From Balaenoptera acutorostrata (lineage: Eukaryota; Chordata; Mammalia; Artiodactyla; Balaenopteridae): a DNA stretch of 64,000 nucleotides. The position numbers were made by a program, and so were the translations under genes. The notes beneath the pieces are model-generated. The model did not search any database. It had not been told where the DNA came from and saw only the letters and a program-made list of their open reading frames with translations. Of this stretch, positions 1-12,000 are shown in pieces (within the stretch, counting starts at the first letter, position 1; each line of letters opens with the position of its first letter). The DNA lies in the NCBI RefSeq assembly GCF_949987535.1, contig NC_080064.1, forward strand, positions 130,662,708 through 130,726,707, given 5' to 3'.

Positions 1-384
1 CTGCTAAGTACATAATGTAAAAAACTAAAATTTTTAGTTGATGAAGATTATAAATTAGCTTGACCATACTGGCCATTTGTATCAAACCTATTTATTAAAA
101 TATGATGCTGTTTCCATTTTGTTAAATTTTCAACCTAAAAGGAAAAAAAGTTTATTTATTTAGAAAAATGAAGCAAATGTTTCTGTGTATAAGGAAAATT
201 AGTTTTAGCAAAATATACATGTATTAAAGAAATCGCTGAAGAGATGGTTTTGGGTCTTAGAAATATAATTCTACGTGGGTTTTTGTGAAGAGTGGTAAGT
301 AACTCAGAACCTCCAGGTAACTGGGTTCCAGCTCCTTTAGACTGGTATCTAAACTCAGGTCCTTTCCCTGCCTCTCCCCTCTAG

Positions 385-507
385 AACCCAGTGCTCTCTG
401 CTTTGCTTGCCGTGTGTAATTCTGCTAGCGAAGCTCTGGATATGGGACAGCAAACTGCAGTTAAGGAAGTTGGGAGTCAGCTTTGGGCTCTTTTAAACAT
501 TAAACTG
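385..507 (+). CDS. FIRRM: FIRRM coding exon (first in window)
   Basis: Acceptor CCCTCTAG before 385 and donor GTAAGG after 507. 123 nt, 41 codons, phase 0 on both sides. Encodes a helical stretch beginning NPVLSALLAVC and ending LWALLNIKL. Bases 1-384 are the end of the preceding intron, with nothing else recognisable. Confidence 0.9.
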
Positions 508-3500
508 GTAAGGAAAGCAACTAATCATTTCCCTGAAGAACAAATAAAATATTGAAAAAATAATACTGAAATTTCCCTGTAGAGTAAAATGTATGTAATT
601 TCTTTAGGTTCTTGGTAGAACTTGCGGTTAGAACTTAAAATACCTACTTGTACTCTTTCAGCCAGTTCTATTTCAGAGTGTGATAGAATTGTATCAGTAA
701 AACTAGAACCTACAGAAGTGACAGTGGTCTTCTAGCTAACTAGTTTCAAGACCAGTTGGATCCTGTTTTTTTAAAAAATCTCTTCTATTGTTTTCTCCTC
801 TCTTTGGTTGGTATAGCTTGTTTGTCATCCTAGGGCCTTTTATAAAACTCTTTTGGGCAGTGGAGAGTGACGTGGCTTAAGGGTGGAAGGGGCAAGTAAC
901 TGGCTGTGGCTAATTTGTATTACTCCTCTCCAGAAAAGCCGGAGAGCCAGGTGATGATCAGGCTAGAATTAGAATGATGTATGTTCCACAGATCGTTGTG
1001 ATTTAGAAATCATATTTAGTTAAATATCTAAATATGACATTTAAGTTGAAATAAATGTGTGACCTCTGGTTGTCCCGGGCAGTGGAAGCTGAAGGCAACA
1101 TTCACACTTGGGAAGTAACAGAAATGGTTTTGCAGATGATGTTTTATCATTAAAGTTTATGTATAAGGTCAGATTTCACTACTGCAGCATTTTGACTTCA
1201 CTGAGTACTTTCCTCTGATCCTTACAAATCATTCAATAAATATTCACTGAGGACCTCTCCTGGTGATATAGCTTGCAATATCATGATAGAAACAACAATT
1301 ACGGAGAGGAGAAATGGAATTTTAAGAAGACTAAGGAATAAGCAAGCTTTTTCAGTGACTTTCAGATAAAAGTAATTAGATACCCATCTGAGTTAAATCT
1401 TGGTTTGAAACATGGCTCTTTTTCCTAGCTCTGTGATCTAGAGCAAATTATTTAACCTTTCTGCCCCTTTTTCTTATTAAAGTGAGGGTAATAATACCTA
1501 TCTCACAGTTATAAGGAATAAGTGAGGTAATAAAGTGCTTAGCATATCGCCTGGTATATAATACATGCAAAGGTTGCTATTCTCATGTAATTGAAAATTT
1601 TCACCAAAATTATTTTGTGCTTCTTGTTTAAGGTAACAGGTCAACCTTATGTTCAACAGACACTCAGCCTTTTACTTCCACTGCTGGGATTTTTCATTCA
1701 AACTCTAGATCCTCAGCTGATAAGTCAGGTAAGAATAGCGAGCAAGTTATGTGTTCTTCTCTATCTCCTTGATGCTGAGTACTCAGACCTTTTTCACTGT
1801 TGCTGTTAACTGCTCGGGAAAAATCCCTGAGGTTAGGAGTCATAGTTTACGTGTGAACCCTGCATTCATAGCATTTTCAAAGGCATGCCAGCAGCTGTGG
1901 GAGTGTGGAATATCACCACCAGGGACTTAAGGATAGTCCCCATTGTTTCTCTGAAGAAATAAAATGGCCAAGGAGGAGCACTCCTGAATTTTCTCTCTGG
2001 CCCCTAGCTTGCGTGGCAGGACAGGGGTCACGGGGGATCCATGTGGTGTTGCCTCGGGTGTGCCTCGCTTTTGGAGGTTCTAAGCGATGGAGAGAGGGGA
2101 AAATCTTACCTGAAGTGATCTGAGGCTTTGGAGTGAGTCCATACTGGACAGACCTGATCCCCGAATTCAAGAGTGGCTTAAGCTTACAGTCACTTAAGAA
2201 ACAAAAACTGTCCCGAGGTAAAGCTAACCTTTCCTAGTTAGGAGGATGAGCGAAGTAATACCCTGTCACAGCATATTGCAGAGTGAGACTAGCAACACTT
2301 CGTTTTTAGTAGCTCTGGTTTCTGGTTGTGCACATGAAGAACTTAGCATTAACAAATATTTACTAATTAGGTATATTTTAAATTACCGTATGTGTAATTA
2401 CAGAGAATGAGCATATAGTAAAATAATTGACTCAAATTATGTTGATTCTGAAGATTCTAATATTTTTTTTGAGAAATTAAATAGTGATAGTTTTGATGTA
2501 AATAATTTTGCCTACCTTCAAAAACTCCAAATAACATTTTAAAATTTCAACATAATTGTTCATTTAGATATTGCCTCCTTTATAGACTAGCTCAGTGCTC
2601 CTTTAAACCAAGGGTTGGCAAACTATGGCCTCCTGGCTAGATTCTGCCCTCCTGTTTTCAGCACAAGTGCTAAGGATGATTTTTACATTTTTAAAGGTTA
2701 AAAAAAATTTGTGCGTGTGTATGTATATATATGTAACAGGGAACATGTTGCCTGCAAAGCCTAAAATATTTACCATCTGGCCCTTTACAGAAAGTTGGCC
2801 AACCCATGTTTTAAATAATGAACTTCTCTCTCTAGAATTTAAAATACAAAATAATTTTTGAAGATTTAAAAGAAGAGCACTGGTATATCATTTTTCAGAA
2901 ACACATGGATTTTTCATTTTTTTACAGTGGTTGGTAGGACTAATGTTGTAATGATTGACTCAGTCATTTTGTTTTATTCAAATTCCACCTGTGAAGTGTA
3001 GGCTTTGTGGAATGTTCGACTGTCCTGGGTTTGGTTTTGTTTCCCCTCCTACATACCCATCAAAATCTTAGTCATGTCTCTACAAAGCATTTGTTTTCAT
3101 TTATAACTGTTCTTTGGTCTTTGTGCCTTTAGGTAATAACTTTGCAGACCTCACTACTCAAATCAGAGCCTCCTGACCATGTTCGTTTGGCAGTTCTTGA
3201 TTTTCTGTCTTCCCTGGGAAAACTTTTTATACCTCAAGCCATCCAGGTAATAACTCTGTTAATTCTTTTGTTCCCATGTTAACAAAATCTCTAAGAATTA
3301 CTGATGGATTTTCAGGCTTTAATTTCTGAAATTCTGTGGATTGTTGGCAAAGAAAATTGGGGGGAAAATATATTTTGTGAAGAGAGGGTGACTGTCAAAA
3401 TAGAACTCATTTTATTTACTTTTAGAAAAACATATGTTGACATACAAATAATTTATAGAGTTGGCTATGGTGTGAGATTTATTCTAGTTGGGCTCTAGCA

Positions 3501-6500
3501 CACAAAGTTCCTGAGGAAGGAAAACATATTTATGTCTTCTAGGGAATGGTGTATAATGAGGAAATTGGGTGATTTATAAAAGTTATTCTCTTGGTTTTAG
3601 ATCCATGAAAGGCAGCCTGTTTGTTTTTTAAGACGATATTTTTGAAAATGTTGCAAAGTATATATAGAGTTGACAAACTGATATTTATAAAACTGTAAAG
3701 GCCTGGCAATACACTTCTACTGAATTTTATGACATGCTTCACAGCAAAAGGAGGTCTTCCTCCTAAATTGAGTTTTTTCTTCCTTATTACTGTCTGTGGT
3801 CAAAACAACAATTCTAGACAGTTGACCTTTTTCTCCCACCTCCACGGGAGATATTATTTATACTATGAAGAGTTCAGTGATGAGAACTTTTTACATTAAC
3901 TTGAGCAAAAACATGATGGATGGACGTTATCTCAGTACATGTTGATTACAACCTTTGAAACCAAGAATTGAACTGGTTAGTTTCTAAAGGGCTCTCTTGT
4001 TCACAGGTAAACAATACCATACCATTTGTTTTCATCACGTAAGGTGTCTCATGAGATAGGTGTGTACTTGGCAGCTTCTTTTCAACTCTCTGGACAAAAG
4101 TATTCAAAGATACTTGCATTTGAGCTATCTTCTTTTTAGCATAAAACGAACGTATTCTAAAATGCTGCTTCATTAGTGCATAACTACTGACCCTAATGGG
4201 CCCAGAACCTATGGAACAAATGTTTTATTAGCAGACATTACCTTACATACTCCCAGGAGTGAAGTTCAGGTGTGAAGAAATTTTGGGGATTCGTCAGCAT
4301 ATGAGAGGCATTTGAAGCCACATGATGAAATTGATTCATTTATTCATTCAAGAAAAAACGGAGTTCTTGCTATGTGTCAGGCACTATTTTAATCACTGGG
4401 GGTTCAGTAATGAATGAAACTTTTAAATACTGACTCTCAGCCTGTTGTGAGGCAACAGACTAATGAAGCGGGGATATATGTACTGTACTAAATGGTGGTG
4501 AGTGCTATGGAGAGAAATAAAGCAGGGAAGGGGAAGAAAGAATGTGTATGTTGGGGGGGCAGAGCCTTAAATCGAACTTCGTCACTGGAGTCCTCACCAC
4601 AGTGACATGTGGGTAAAACCTGAAGCTGAGGGAGCAAGCCAAGCAGGTATCTGGGGAAAGCATTTCCAGAGCAGGGGAAATAGTAAGTGGAAGTCCCCGA
4701 GATGGGAGCATGCCTGATAGGAGAGCTAACGCAGAGGCAGTGGGGCTTTGCAGGCTGTTGTGAGGACTCTGGTTTTTACTCTGAGGGAAACGGGAAGCTA
4801 CTGGAAGGATTTGAGCAAAAGAGTGACATGATTTAACATGTTTTAACACGTGTTCACTGGGACAGAATTATGGACATTTGACAAGGTTAGAATAATCAGT
4901 GTACTCTGCTGAGGTTTTCCTCTATTTAATAAGGTTTGGTTTTCTTTTTAGGACAAAATTCTGCCCCACCTATCTTCTGTTTTTGCCTCACTGCTAGCTG
5001 ACAGGAATTGGCTGCTAGAACAACATTCCCTGGAGGCGTTTACTCAGTTTGCTGAGGTAATTAGAAGGCCAGTCTATCACAGTGACCTTTAAAATAATTT
5101 AGTATCTCAGATATTCCAAAACATTCCAAAAACATTTATTGAGCTGCTTTTGTATCTTAGTCATAAAATTGTCTGCTGGCGGGTATATTACTAGTCATCT
5201 ATTTTACAGGACCTAAAAATGAGGCCCAGAGAAGTGAGGTGACTTTCCTAAGGTCCTACGAGTAGTAACAATCAGAACAGGCATTCAGACCAGGTGTACT
5301 AACTCAGACACTATTTTGGGGTCGAATGAGAATACATTTCGTCTCCACCTATCACAGGGGCTAGAGGTTGATGAACACAGACCTGTTAGCTTGGTTCTGT
5401 AGAGAAGGTGACCCTGCCCTGGGTTACTTTTACCCACTGTAGTGCAGCATGCCTGTGGTCATAAGGGGGCCCAGAGATGTTGGGATGACCGGGCAGAAGT
5501 CATTACAGCTTACAGCTCTACACTTGTGCAGAATATTGTATTATCCTAAGGCACCCTGAAATAACTATGAGATTATCTTTTGAGTATCCTCTGGCACTGA
5601 GTATTTTCTTTTAAAATGCATTTTTAATTAAGGTAGCTCTTAAAGCTCATGTACTTGTCTTTGCAAGTTGTTGAAATATATTGAAATTAGCTTTGTCAAA
5701 TCTTTTAATAGGGAACAAATCATGAAGAGATAGTTCCACAATGTCTCAGTTCTGAAGAAACAAAGAAGAAAGTTGTATGTTTTCTGGAGAAGGTATTTTA
5801 TTTATATAGAATCAAAATAGTAGTGGCACATATTTTGTTCTGTATCATGTTACTTTTTTTTTTTCAAATTATAACCAAGTTGAATATCTTTGTTAGCTCC
5901 AGTTTTTCACAGTGCTTATTAACACAGTGGTGACCCACATTATTATTAAGCAGTTGGGACCTCATTACAAGTCAGAAGTAAAACACTTTGGAGTCCCTCT
6001 GCCTGTAGCTTGGGATACTGTTGCACTGATCATTCAGGCAGTGAGATGAAGAATGAGGAGCCCTCACCCGTGACTCATCATAATTAGATTCACGTGTAGA
6101 GTCGTAGGCCTGAGAGGATCACGTTCACTGCTGTAATTTAGTCATGGCTTTTCCAAATAGTGACCAAACTGTTGAATCATATGGCTCCCATATTTGTGCA
6201 TGCTTTGAAACTTATATGGAGATAGTGGTAGGATGTAAGTTAAAGGTTAATTGAAGCACTCATAGAGCAGTTAAACCACAAATTTAGAACGCTAGGAGAA
6301 AGTGAATTATGCTTAAGTACTTAATTTTTTAATCTCATTATTGAACTGGGCGGTGTCTCTTATTTATTATTTTTATATATGCATATATTACATATAAGCT
6401 GGATGGTAAGTAAGTGTGTGCACATGTTGCTTTTAACAATTTCTCACCCTGTTCAGTAAAGGCTAGCAGACTATCATTTTTCTGTAGGGAAGAACACTGT

Positions 6501-8229
6501 AGAATAATTTTACCCAAATTACACTGAGGATACATTTACAGATGACTCCAACTTAACTTCCAAAATTTGCTTAGTTCACAGGCTAAGCCAGAACAGTTTA
6601 ACACCCGGCACTTAAAACACGCAGGCCTTTTCACCTTCTGAATATCACACCATTTTAATATTGAGCAGAGAATGCTAATGTTGATGTTTGCTTGGTTTTT
6701 CATGGTCTCTGGCAGACGGGGTTTGTAGATGAAACTGCAGCTGCCAGAGTGGAACGTGTCAAACAGGAAAAAGGTACTTTCTGGGCGCCCTTTGCTAAAG
6801 TTACTGTAGAAGAAGCAGAGAAGTCATCTTTACAGGTATGGACTGCTTTTCAGTGTGGATCAAGCTTTAATAAGAAATTCTGCCTTATTACTTACTGATA
6901 AAAGTAAAACAGAAACTAGCATGGTTCTTGGCCTCATACTGAATATCAAAATAAATAGGTCTAGACATGTAAAATTGTTTTATGGTAGCTACTCTTAAAA
7001 ATCACATTTCTTCTTCCTGAAAGGTTATCAACACATAGAACAGAGGAGGGACTACAAAAAAAGTTTTAAGCATCATACAAAATATACTCTTCCAACATAA
7101 CTGTCAATTATTTGTAGTAAACTTTGGGAAAGTTATGTCTTCGTACCAGTGACGCTACAAATGCAGTAGTTTCTGAACCACAGAAGAAAACCAATTAACT
7201 TACCTTCCAAAATGTTTACTTTGATCCTTTGCCTCATTCATCAAATCAGCCTAAGAGTTTTTGGCACTGTCTAGAAATCACATCTACCTATTAAAAGGCA
7301 GAAATCTGATACCTCTAAGGATATTCAAAATTGTTTTGAGCAGTAATAGTATATTTGGAACGGTAATCCATAATGGTAAATTTAAGTTACAGTTCTCATT
7401 AAAAAAAAAAAAAAAAAAACTAACTTGTTTTTAAGGCATGTTAACTTTTATGCCTTACATCTGTAAAGTTAAATATATCAGTAGTATAAATAAGCCCTCA
7501 AGAATTTATATGTTATGATCTTCCCTAGTAAGACAGGGATTATAAAAACTGTCTTGGCCTCAATCCTTCCTCCCCTTCCTGGTGCGGTGATGTTAGAATA
7601 ACCCTGACAATTTACTGAACTGGCTCCGAAAGCATCATTATAAACTCAGCATTAAAAGGAAAAACAGCAGGCATTTAGAAAATTCATATTTGGGGCTTTT
7701 TTGTAAAAGACAGATTATATGGCCAAAGAATACTCACTGGAAGTTACTGGACAAGGCAGCACTTCTTAGTTTCCTTCAACCTTGAGCATTATTGGCGGTA
7801 GCAGCCTGAATCTCTATGACAAACCAAAAATGCCTTCACATCTCTCTCCAGACGCGTGCAGGGGGAGGGTGCCCTCCTGCCCTTGTGAACCAATAACTAA
7901 CGAGAATAAAATTTTCATATAAAACTTAACAGGTTTAGAATTTGTCCTTATAAGCTTTACTCTAGTCCAGAAGGAAAGTTCTTTATTTTTACCATTTTGG
8001 AATGGGTATCATGGCACTACTTGCTTTTCTCATTTGCCAGCCTTCTGCAAAAAGAGCACGTCACGAGCTCCCCTTGGAAGAAGAGTACAGGTCAGCACTC
8101 CAAGCAGCAACAGCGGCCCTGGAGGCAATCGAGTCGTTACTCCAAAAGTCTCCTCCTCCAGACTGGCTTCTGACGAAAATGGAGACACTCCAAGAAAGGA
8201 TTGATAAGCTAAAACATCATGTATTCTAG
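385..8229 (+). CDS. FIRRM: FIRRM (C1orf112), C-terminal seven coding exons, gene partial at window start
   Basis: Seven exons with AG/GT borders (385-507, 1633-1728, 3133-3246, 4952-5056, 5712-5792, 6716-6835, 8041-8229) join in one open frame of 275 codons ending in TAG. The N-terminal part lies before base 1. I recognise the C-terminus of FIRRM (DUF4487 family, about 850 residues in human) from segments such as PSAKRARHELPLEEEYRSAL and from its convergence with SCYL3. Known role: FIRRM forms a complex with the AAA+ ATPase FIGNL1 that dismantles RAD51/DMC1 filaments, supporting crosslink repair and meiosis. The visible part is mainly helical and leucine-rich, then a charged segment, then a likely coiled coil at the very end (METLQERIDKLKH). 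Every internal exon is a multiple of three and in phase 0. No frameshift or internal stop is seen. Confidence 0.93.
1395..1565 (+). repeat. MIR SINE (sense)
   Basis: Shows the MIR order: TGTGATCT-GAGCAAATTATTTAACC, a T/C-rich step, AATAATACCTATCTCACAG, then AAGTGCTTAGCA. Divergent, ancient. In a FIRRM intron. Confidence 0.7.
1633..1728 (+). CDS. FIRRM: FIRRM coding exon
   Basis: Acceptor TTTAAG before 1633, donor GTAAGA after 1728. 96 nt, 32 codons, phase 0 to 0; starts VTGQPYVQQTL and is leucine-rich, consistent with a helical repeat fold. Confidence 0.92.
2611..2806. mobile_element. hAT-type DNA transposon remnant
   Basis: Ends GGGTTGGCAAACT and, inverted at the right, GGGTTGGCCAACT; the body has the familiar GCCTAAAATATTTACCATCT stretch. 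Non-coding MITE-like fossil in a FIRRM intron; exact MER family not assigned. Confidence 0.65.
3133..3246 (+). CDS. FIRRM: FIRRM coding exon
   Basis: Acceptor CCTTTAG before 3133, donor GTAATA after 3246. 114 nt, 38 codons, phase 0 to 0; contains DHVRLAVLDFLSSLGKLF, an amphipathic helix. Confidence 0.93.
4325..4850 (+). repeat. Ancient interspersed repeat (L2-like)
   Basis: Begins TTCATTCA...GCTATGTGTCAGGCACTATT and runs through a purine-rich body to TTTGAGCAAAAGAGTGACATG, a recurring mammalian repeat. The same pattern recurs near 29.9-30.6 kb and 50.7-51.6 kb. Family name uncertain. Confidence 0.5.
4952..5056 (+). CDS. FIRRM: FIRRM coding exon
   Basis: Strong polypyrimidine tract and TTTTTAG acceptor before 4952, donor GTAATT after 5056. 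105 nt, 35 codons, phase 0 to 0; contains DRNWLLEQHSLEAFTQFAE. Confidence 0.93.
5128..5312 (-). repeat. MIR SINE (antisense)
   Basis: Antisense MIR pattern: ACATTTATTGAG, ATTTTACAG, GAGGCCCAGAGAAGTGAGGTG, then AAGGTCCTACGAGTAGTAA. Confidence 0.6.
5712..5792 (+). CDS. FIRRM: FIRRM coding exon
   Basis: Acceptor TTTAATAG before 5712, donor GTATTT (weak-looking) after 5792. 81 nt, 27 codons, phase 0 to 0; lysine/glutamate-rich (SSEETKKKVV). Confidence 0.9.
6716..6835 (+). CDS. FIRRM: FIRRM coding exon
   Basis: Acceptor TCTGGCAG before 6716, donor GTATGG after 6835. 120 nt, 40 codons, phase 0 to 0; charged linker ending KVTVEEAEKSSLQ. Confidence 0.92.
6836..8040 (+). other. FIRRM: FIRRM last intron, no recognised element
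   Basis: AT-rich intron; a 19-base A-run at 7401-7419 is the only feature seen. Confidence 0.5.
8041..8229 (+). CDS. FIRRM: FIRRM last coding exon with stop
   Basis: Acceptor TTTGCCAG before 8041; the exon encodes 62 residues and ends in TAG at 8227-8229. It carries the conserved PSAKRARHELPLEEE start, a PPPDWLL motif and a terminal coiled-coil-like helix. An apparent ATG-started frame beginning at 8002 only reflects intron read-through into this exon. Confidence 0.94.
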   Translation, partial: PSAKRARHELPLEEEYRSALQAATAALEAIESLLQKSPPPDWLLTKMETLQERIDKLKHHVF

Positions 8230-8360
8230 GGTGAAGACTGAATGGACTGGACCATATTATCACTAGGTAGAGTTGGATGATTTTTTTGTCATCCTACAGC
8301 GCATTTCACCTACAGATGAGAATATTGATGTAATTAATCATGTCTGTACATTTTTTAACA

Positions 8361-8366
8361 CATAAA
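8361..8366 (+). terminator. FIRRM: Probable FIRRM poly(A) signal (CATAAA variant)
   Basis: No canonical AATAAA occurs on the + strand shortly after the FIRRM stop. CATAAA, a known weaker variant, is the best candidate and would give a 3'UTR of about 150 nt. The transcript end is inferred. Confidence 0.4.
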
Positions 8367-8379
8367 ACTTTTCTAAAGT

Positions 8380-8997
8380 TGAATCTAGTTAAAATAGTCT
8401 TTATTGGACATTTAGAGAACAGGATGGTGGGGCATATGTCTCATGAAGAGCTTTGGTACAAGGTAATAATACAGGAACAGTCGGTAACTCACTCAGATAG
8501 ATAGTACATCTGTAAACAAACAAATAAGCTGCCTAAGGAAACCTTAGAAATTTAAAATCATTTATATACTTTATAGCTAAAATTTTTTCAGTAAGTTGAT
8601 TTCATAATAGAGCTTTACTCTTCTGACAAAGAAATAGCACAAAATTAAGCTAATCAGCTTGAGTTTTTGTATTTTCTTTACTTCCAGAATTGTTCTGGAA
8701 AAAAGCAGTAAGTTCAACCTTTCCACAGCCACTTGCTCTTCACAGAAACTGGCCTCAGTCAGACACACAGCCTCCTCCTCTGAGAAGGGCTGGGAACCTC
8801 TGCACCGCCCAGGGCTCCCCGCCAGCACGCCAGGTCTCACACTTCCGTTGGCACTGACTGGAAAAAGAGCTCCTGGTATGAGAAAGACAGGATGCTTTTT
8901 GGGTTTTCTTGTCTGCAGAGCCTGCTTTTGAGGTATTAGTTTGATTTTTTAAAAAAGGAATCCATTTTCCTAAAGATTAACTCACTCACACCCGTTG
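8380..8997 (-). other. SCYL3: SCYL3 3'UTR
   Basis: Unbroken stretch between the stop codon (8998-9000) and the AATAAA at 8400-8405; no splice site or repeat is obvious in it. The end is inferred from the poly(A) signal. Confidence 0.65.
8400..8405 (-). terminator. SCYL3: Probable SCYL3 poly(A) signal (AATAAA)
   Basis: TTTATT on the + strand reads AATAAA on the - strand, about 590 nt after the SCYL3 stop. A U/GU-rich stretch (TTTTATGTGTT on the - strand) follows at about 8357-8370, as expected of a downstream element. The SCYL3 3'UTR would run 8997 to about 8380. Confidence 0.7.
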
Positions 8998-9057
8998 TCA
9001 CCAGTTATTGTCTTCCCAGTTCAGATCGCCGTCTTCTCCCCAGCCTGCAGACTCTCC
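8998..9057 (-). CDS. SCYL3: SCYL3 last coding exon
   Basis: Acceptor TTGTTGCAG, then 19 codons and TGA. Residues about 724-742, very acidic and tryptophan-rich (LNWEDNNW at the C-terminus), typical of SCYL3. Confidence 0.93.
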   Translation of the reverse strand, partial: GESAGWGEDGDLNWEDNNW

Positions 9058-12000
9058 CTGCAACAAGAGAAAGCAAGCCAAGGGCAACCTGCTGAAACAA
9101 ATCATGTTCAGATTCGAAAGATCAGGAATTTAAAAGGGGAGCAACACGTGTCTTTTGATGCCAGAATACATTTCCTTGTACTAAGTAAAATAATTTACTA
9201 TAACAGGAAGCTGAAAAGTAGAATTACTTTGGTTCCAGAATTACAAAACCACAGTATTGGAAAATAACTTTCCAAGGACCATATAAGCCAATAAAATCAG
9301 CTTGATGACACCACATTCTTGGTTTAATCCCTTTTCCAGACAAAAAGATTATTATTGTAATAAGTGGCCCATTTATTAGCACTGCTACATTTTTCTAGGG
9401 AATGAAAGATGCCATTTATAGGAACTGATTTTATTCATTTTATGCTTGATCATGTTATCCAATTGTGGACATCAGTCTTTTCTCTCACTGGGAAAACAGA
9501 ATGTTTGTTATCAATGGGACAGTGCAGCTGCTACCTATGAGGGAAACACATAAACTAGTAGCACAATTTAATAATCCTCACCTCAGTAATTTCTGCTGCA
9601 GCAAATTTTGAGGAAAAGTGCATCACTGATGAGACATTATCCTTGGTGGGAGCTACTGTTTCTGTCCTCAGTTCAGGTAAAATAAGAATAGCAGCTGAAG
9701 GCTTAATTTCTGGGATCATATCAGCAAACCAATCCAACTCTGGGTCTTTTACTGGCTTCTTTTTCACCTGAATGGTAAACTCCTCTCCTAAACCAAGTTC
9801 TGATGGAACTTTAAGGCGCCTTTCTTGTGACAACACTTTCGGTGGCTTGGTTTGGTCTGGGTCATCCCTGCTTCGTACAAGACTGGTCTTTTGGGGTAGG
9901 CTTGATTTCAAAGGCTTGGCCTCTTCAGTGAGTGGAAGCAAAGTAGGAGTGGCCTTTTGCTCCCCTGAGGTAACAGGTCTTGCAGCCGTGATTCCACCTC
10001 CTGGGTTCATTTCAGTATCTAAGCTGCTGGGCTCGAAGTCATCCCAAGCCGCCTCCTCTGCATTCAAGTGAGTGAGCGGGGACCCGGCAGCAGCATGGGG
10101 CTCTGCGGGACAGATCTCTATGCTGACAGTGTTGTTCTCAGGCTCCTCAGGATCGCTCCAGTCAGGCCACTCCTCAGACTTTTTAGAACTTGATGGGAAC
10201 TTTTCACTGTCTCCTGAGGTAATGTTCACATCTGAGATTCCGTTGATGGGAAATTTAATAGGCTGAGAAAACTGATCGCCTGTGGGGGGATAAGTGCAAG
10301 AATTATTCTCATAAAATGTTGGTTTTAAGAACAATATATTTAGGAGAAAGTTAACATTACAGAAACGTATAGATCCAATTCCTTGGAAATATCCATGTAC
10401 ACTGAAGCATGAGATATCCCAGCAGAACATAAATCAACAAAGATGTGATGTAAGTTAAACAAATACTTAAACTGTAATTTGATGGAAGCATCCCAAGCAA
10501 CAACTAACTGGAGCATCTAATCCTTTACTAAATATTCAAACATACTGTTTATTGGCATAACTGTCTATAAACAAATATAAAAATGTTCTAACCCAGGCAA
10601 TGTTACCCTTGAGATGTTAATTACGTACACCCTGAAAAAGTGTTGTGTGCTCAAATAAGTTTGCCTCGCCCAACATATCCTCATTTTAAACAGATTTTCT
10701 TAAGTAGTCAAGTCACTGAAGTCTTGTGCAGTGTGGTCTGATTCTGTGCTCAATTACCCAAACTTATTTAACCACAGAACTCCTCTTTCATAGCACACCT
10801 ATTAACATCTTCCAGAACTATCATTCTTTGATACAATTTGGAAAAAGTCCCAAAGTAAAGTATCTGGTGCAAAAAAGAATTCAAGCAACGTCTTCACCAG
10901 TTATGAAGAAAAGACAGGTATATACCCTATAGTCCAGGGAAAAAAGAGAGACCCAAGCTGACTACATAATTACAAATAATAAAAATCAGTCTCAATATTC
11001 CCAAAGTGCCCTTAAGGTTCAGAATTTAAACTTATTACTCAGGAAAACATTCACCCAAGCAGTGGAACAGCTATATAAATTTAACGAATCTACCTGTCTG
11101 TAAAAGAGTACTGTAGTAATCTCGCTGTATGTGCTGCTTGCTGGTGATGGGCATGTTGGCAGAAAAACATTTGGGGAATATGCTATAGGAGGGGTTCTTC
11201 AAGACGGGCGAGATCGGACTGCGCTGGCTGCAGACGACGTGCGTGGGAGAATCTGAAGATAAATAAAAACTCCAAAGAAATGAAAGGGGTAGTAAATTGC
11301 TTCTTTTCCTATCCCATGTTAGGTGAGCAATGGTTAAGGGAAAAGGGTATATTTAACACAGATAAAAGATAAGTTGCAGAAAGAGGGCACCTCCAAATAT
11401 TTGAAGAAACATATAGCTACTAAGGAAGGGACTGCCTGTCCTAAAGGCATTTAAGAACAGGCTGTGTCCACATGGTGGTAGTGGAACAGAAAGGTTTCAA
11501 GCATAGGTGAGCAGCTGAAGTAGACAGAAAACAAAACCTTTAGGATACCTAGTTATAAAAGTTAACAGCCTTTAAAAACATCTTAGTGGTGATTTAACAT
11601 CATACTTGATTCTACTTACTTTCCTTTTAAGAATAAAGAGTACAAACACACCAATGTGAATGTACTCAATGCCACAAGACTGTACACTTAAAATGTTTAA
11701 AATGGTAAACTTTGTTACGGACATTTAATGCCCAACTGGGAAAAGGAAAATGTTTTAAGAAAATATTGTCTTTAACAGCTTATCAGAAAGTTCATACTCA
11801 AGAGTGGGTATTGCTCAAAAGGATTCTAGCAAAATTTCTGGCTGAATACTTCCTCTGCCTCAGAAAAGTGAGGGTGAGGGGGAAGCCTGGGCTAACTCAT
11901 CACAGGCCACAGCTCCCCTCCTCAGCACAGTCGGACCTCTACAAGCCCTCCACCCTCTTGCTTATTTCTGCCACTCTCCTCCCTGCTGAAGTCCTACCGA

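Noticed and set aside
9555..10430. 291-codon - strand open frame taken as a stand-alone gene
   Set aside because: It is the 698-nt SCYL3 exon (9582-10279) plus chance read-through into both introns.
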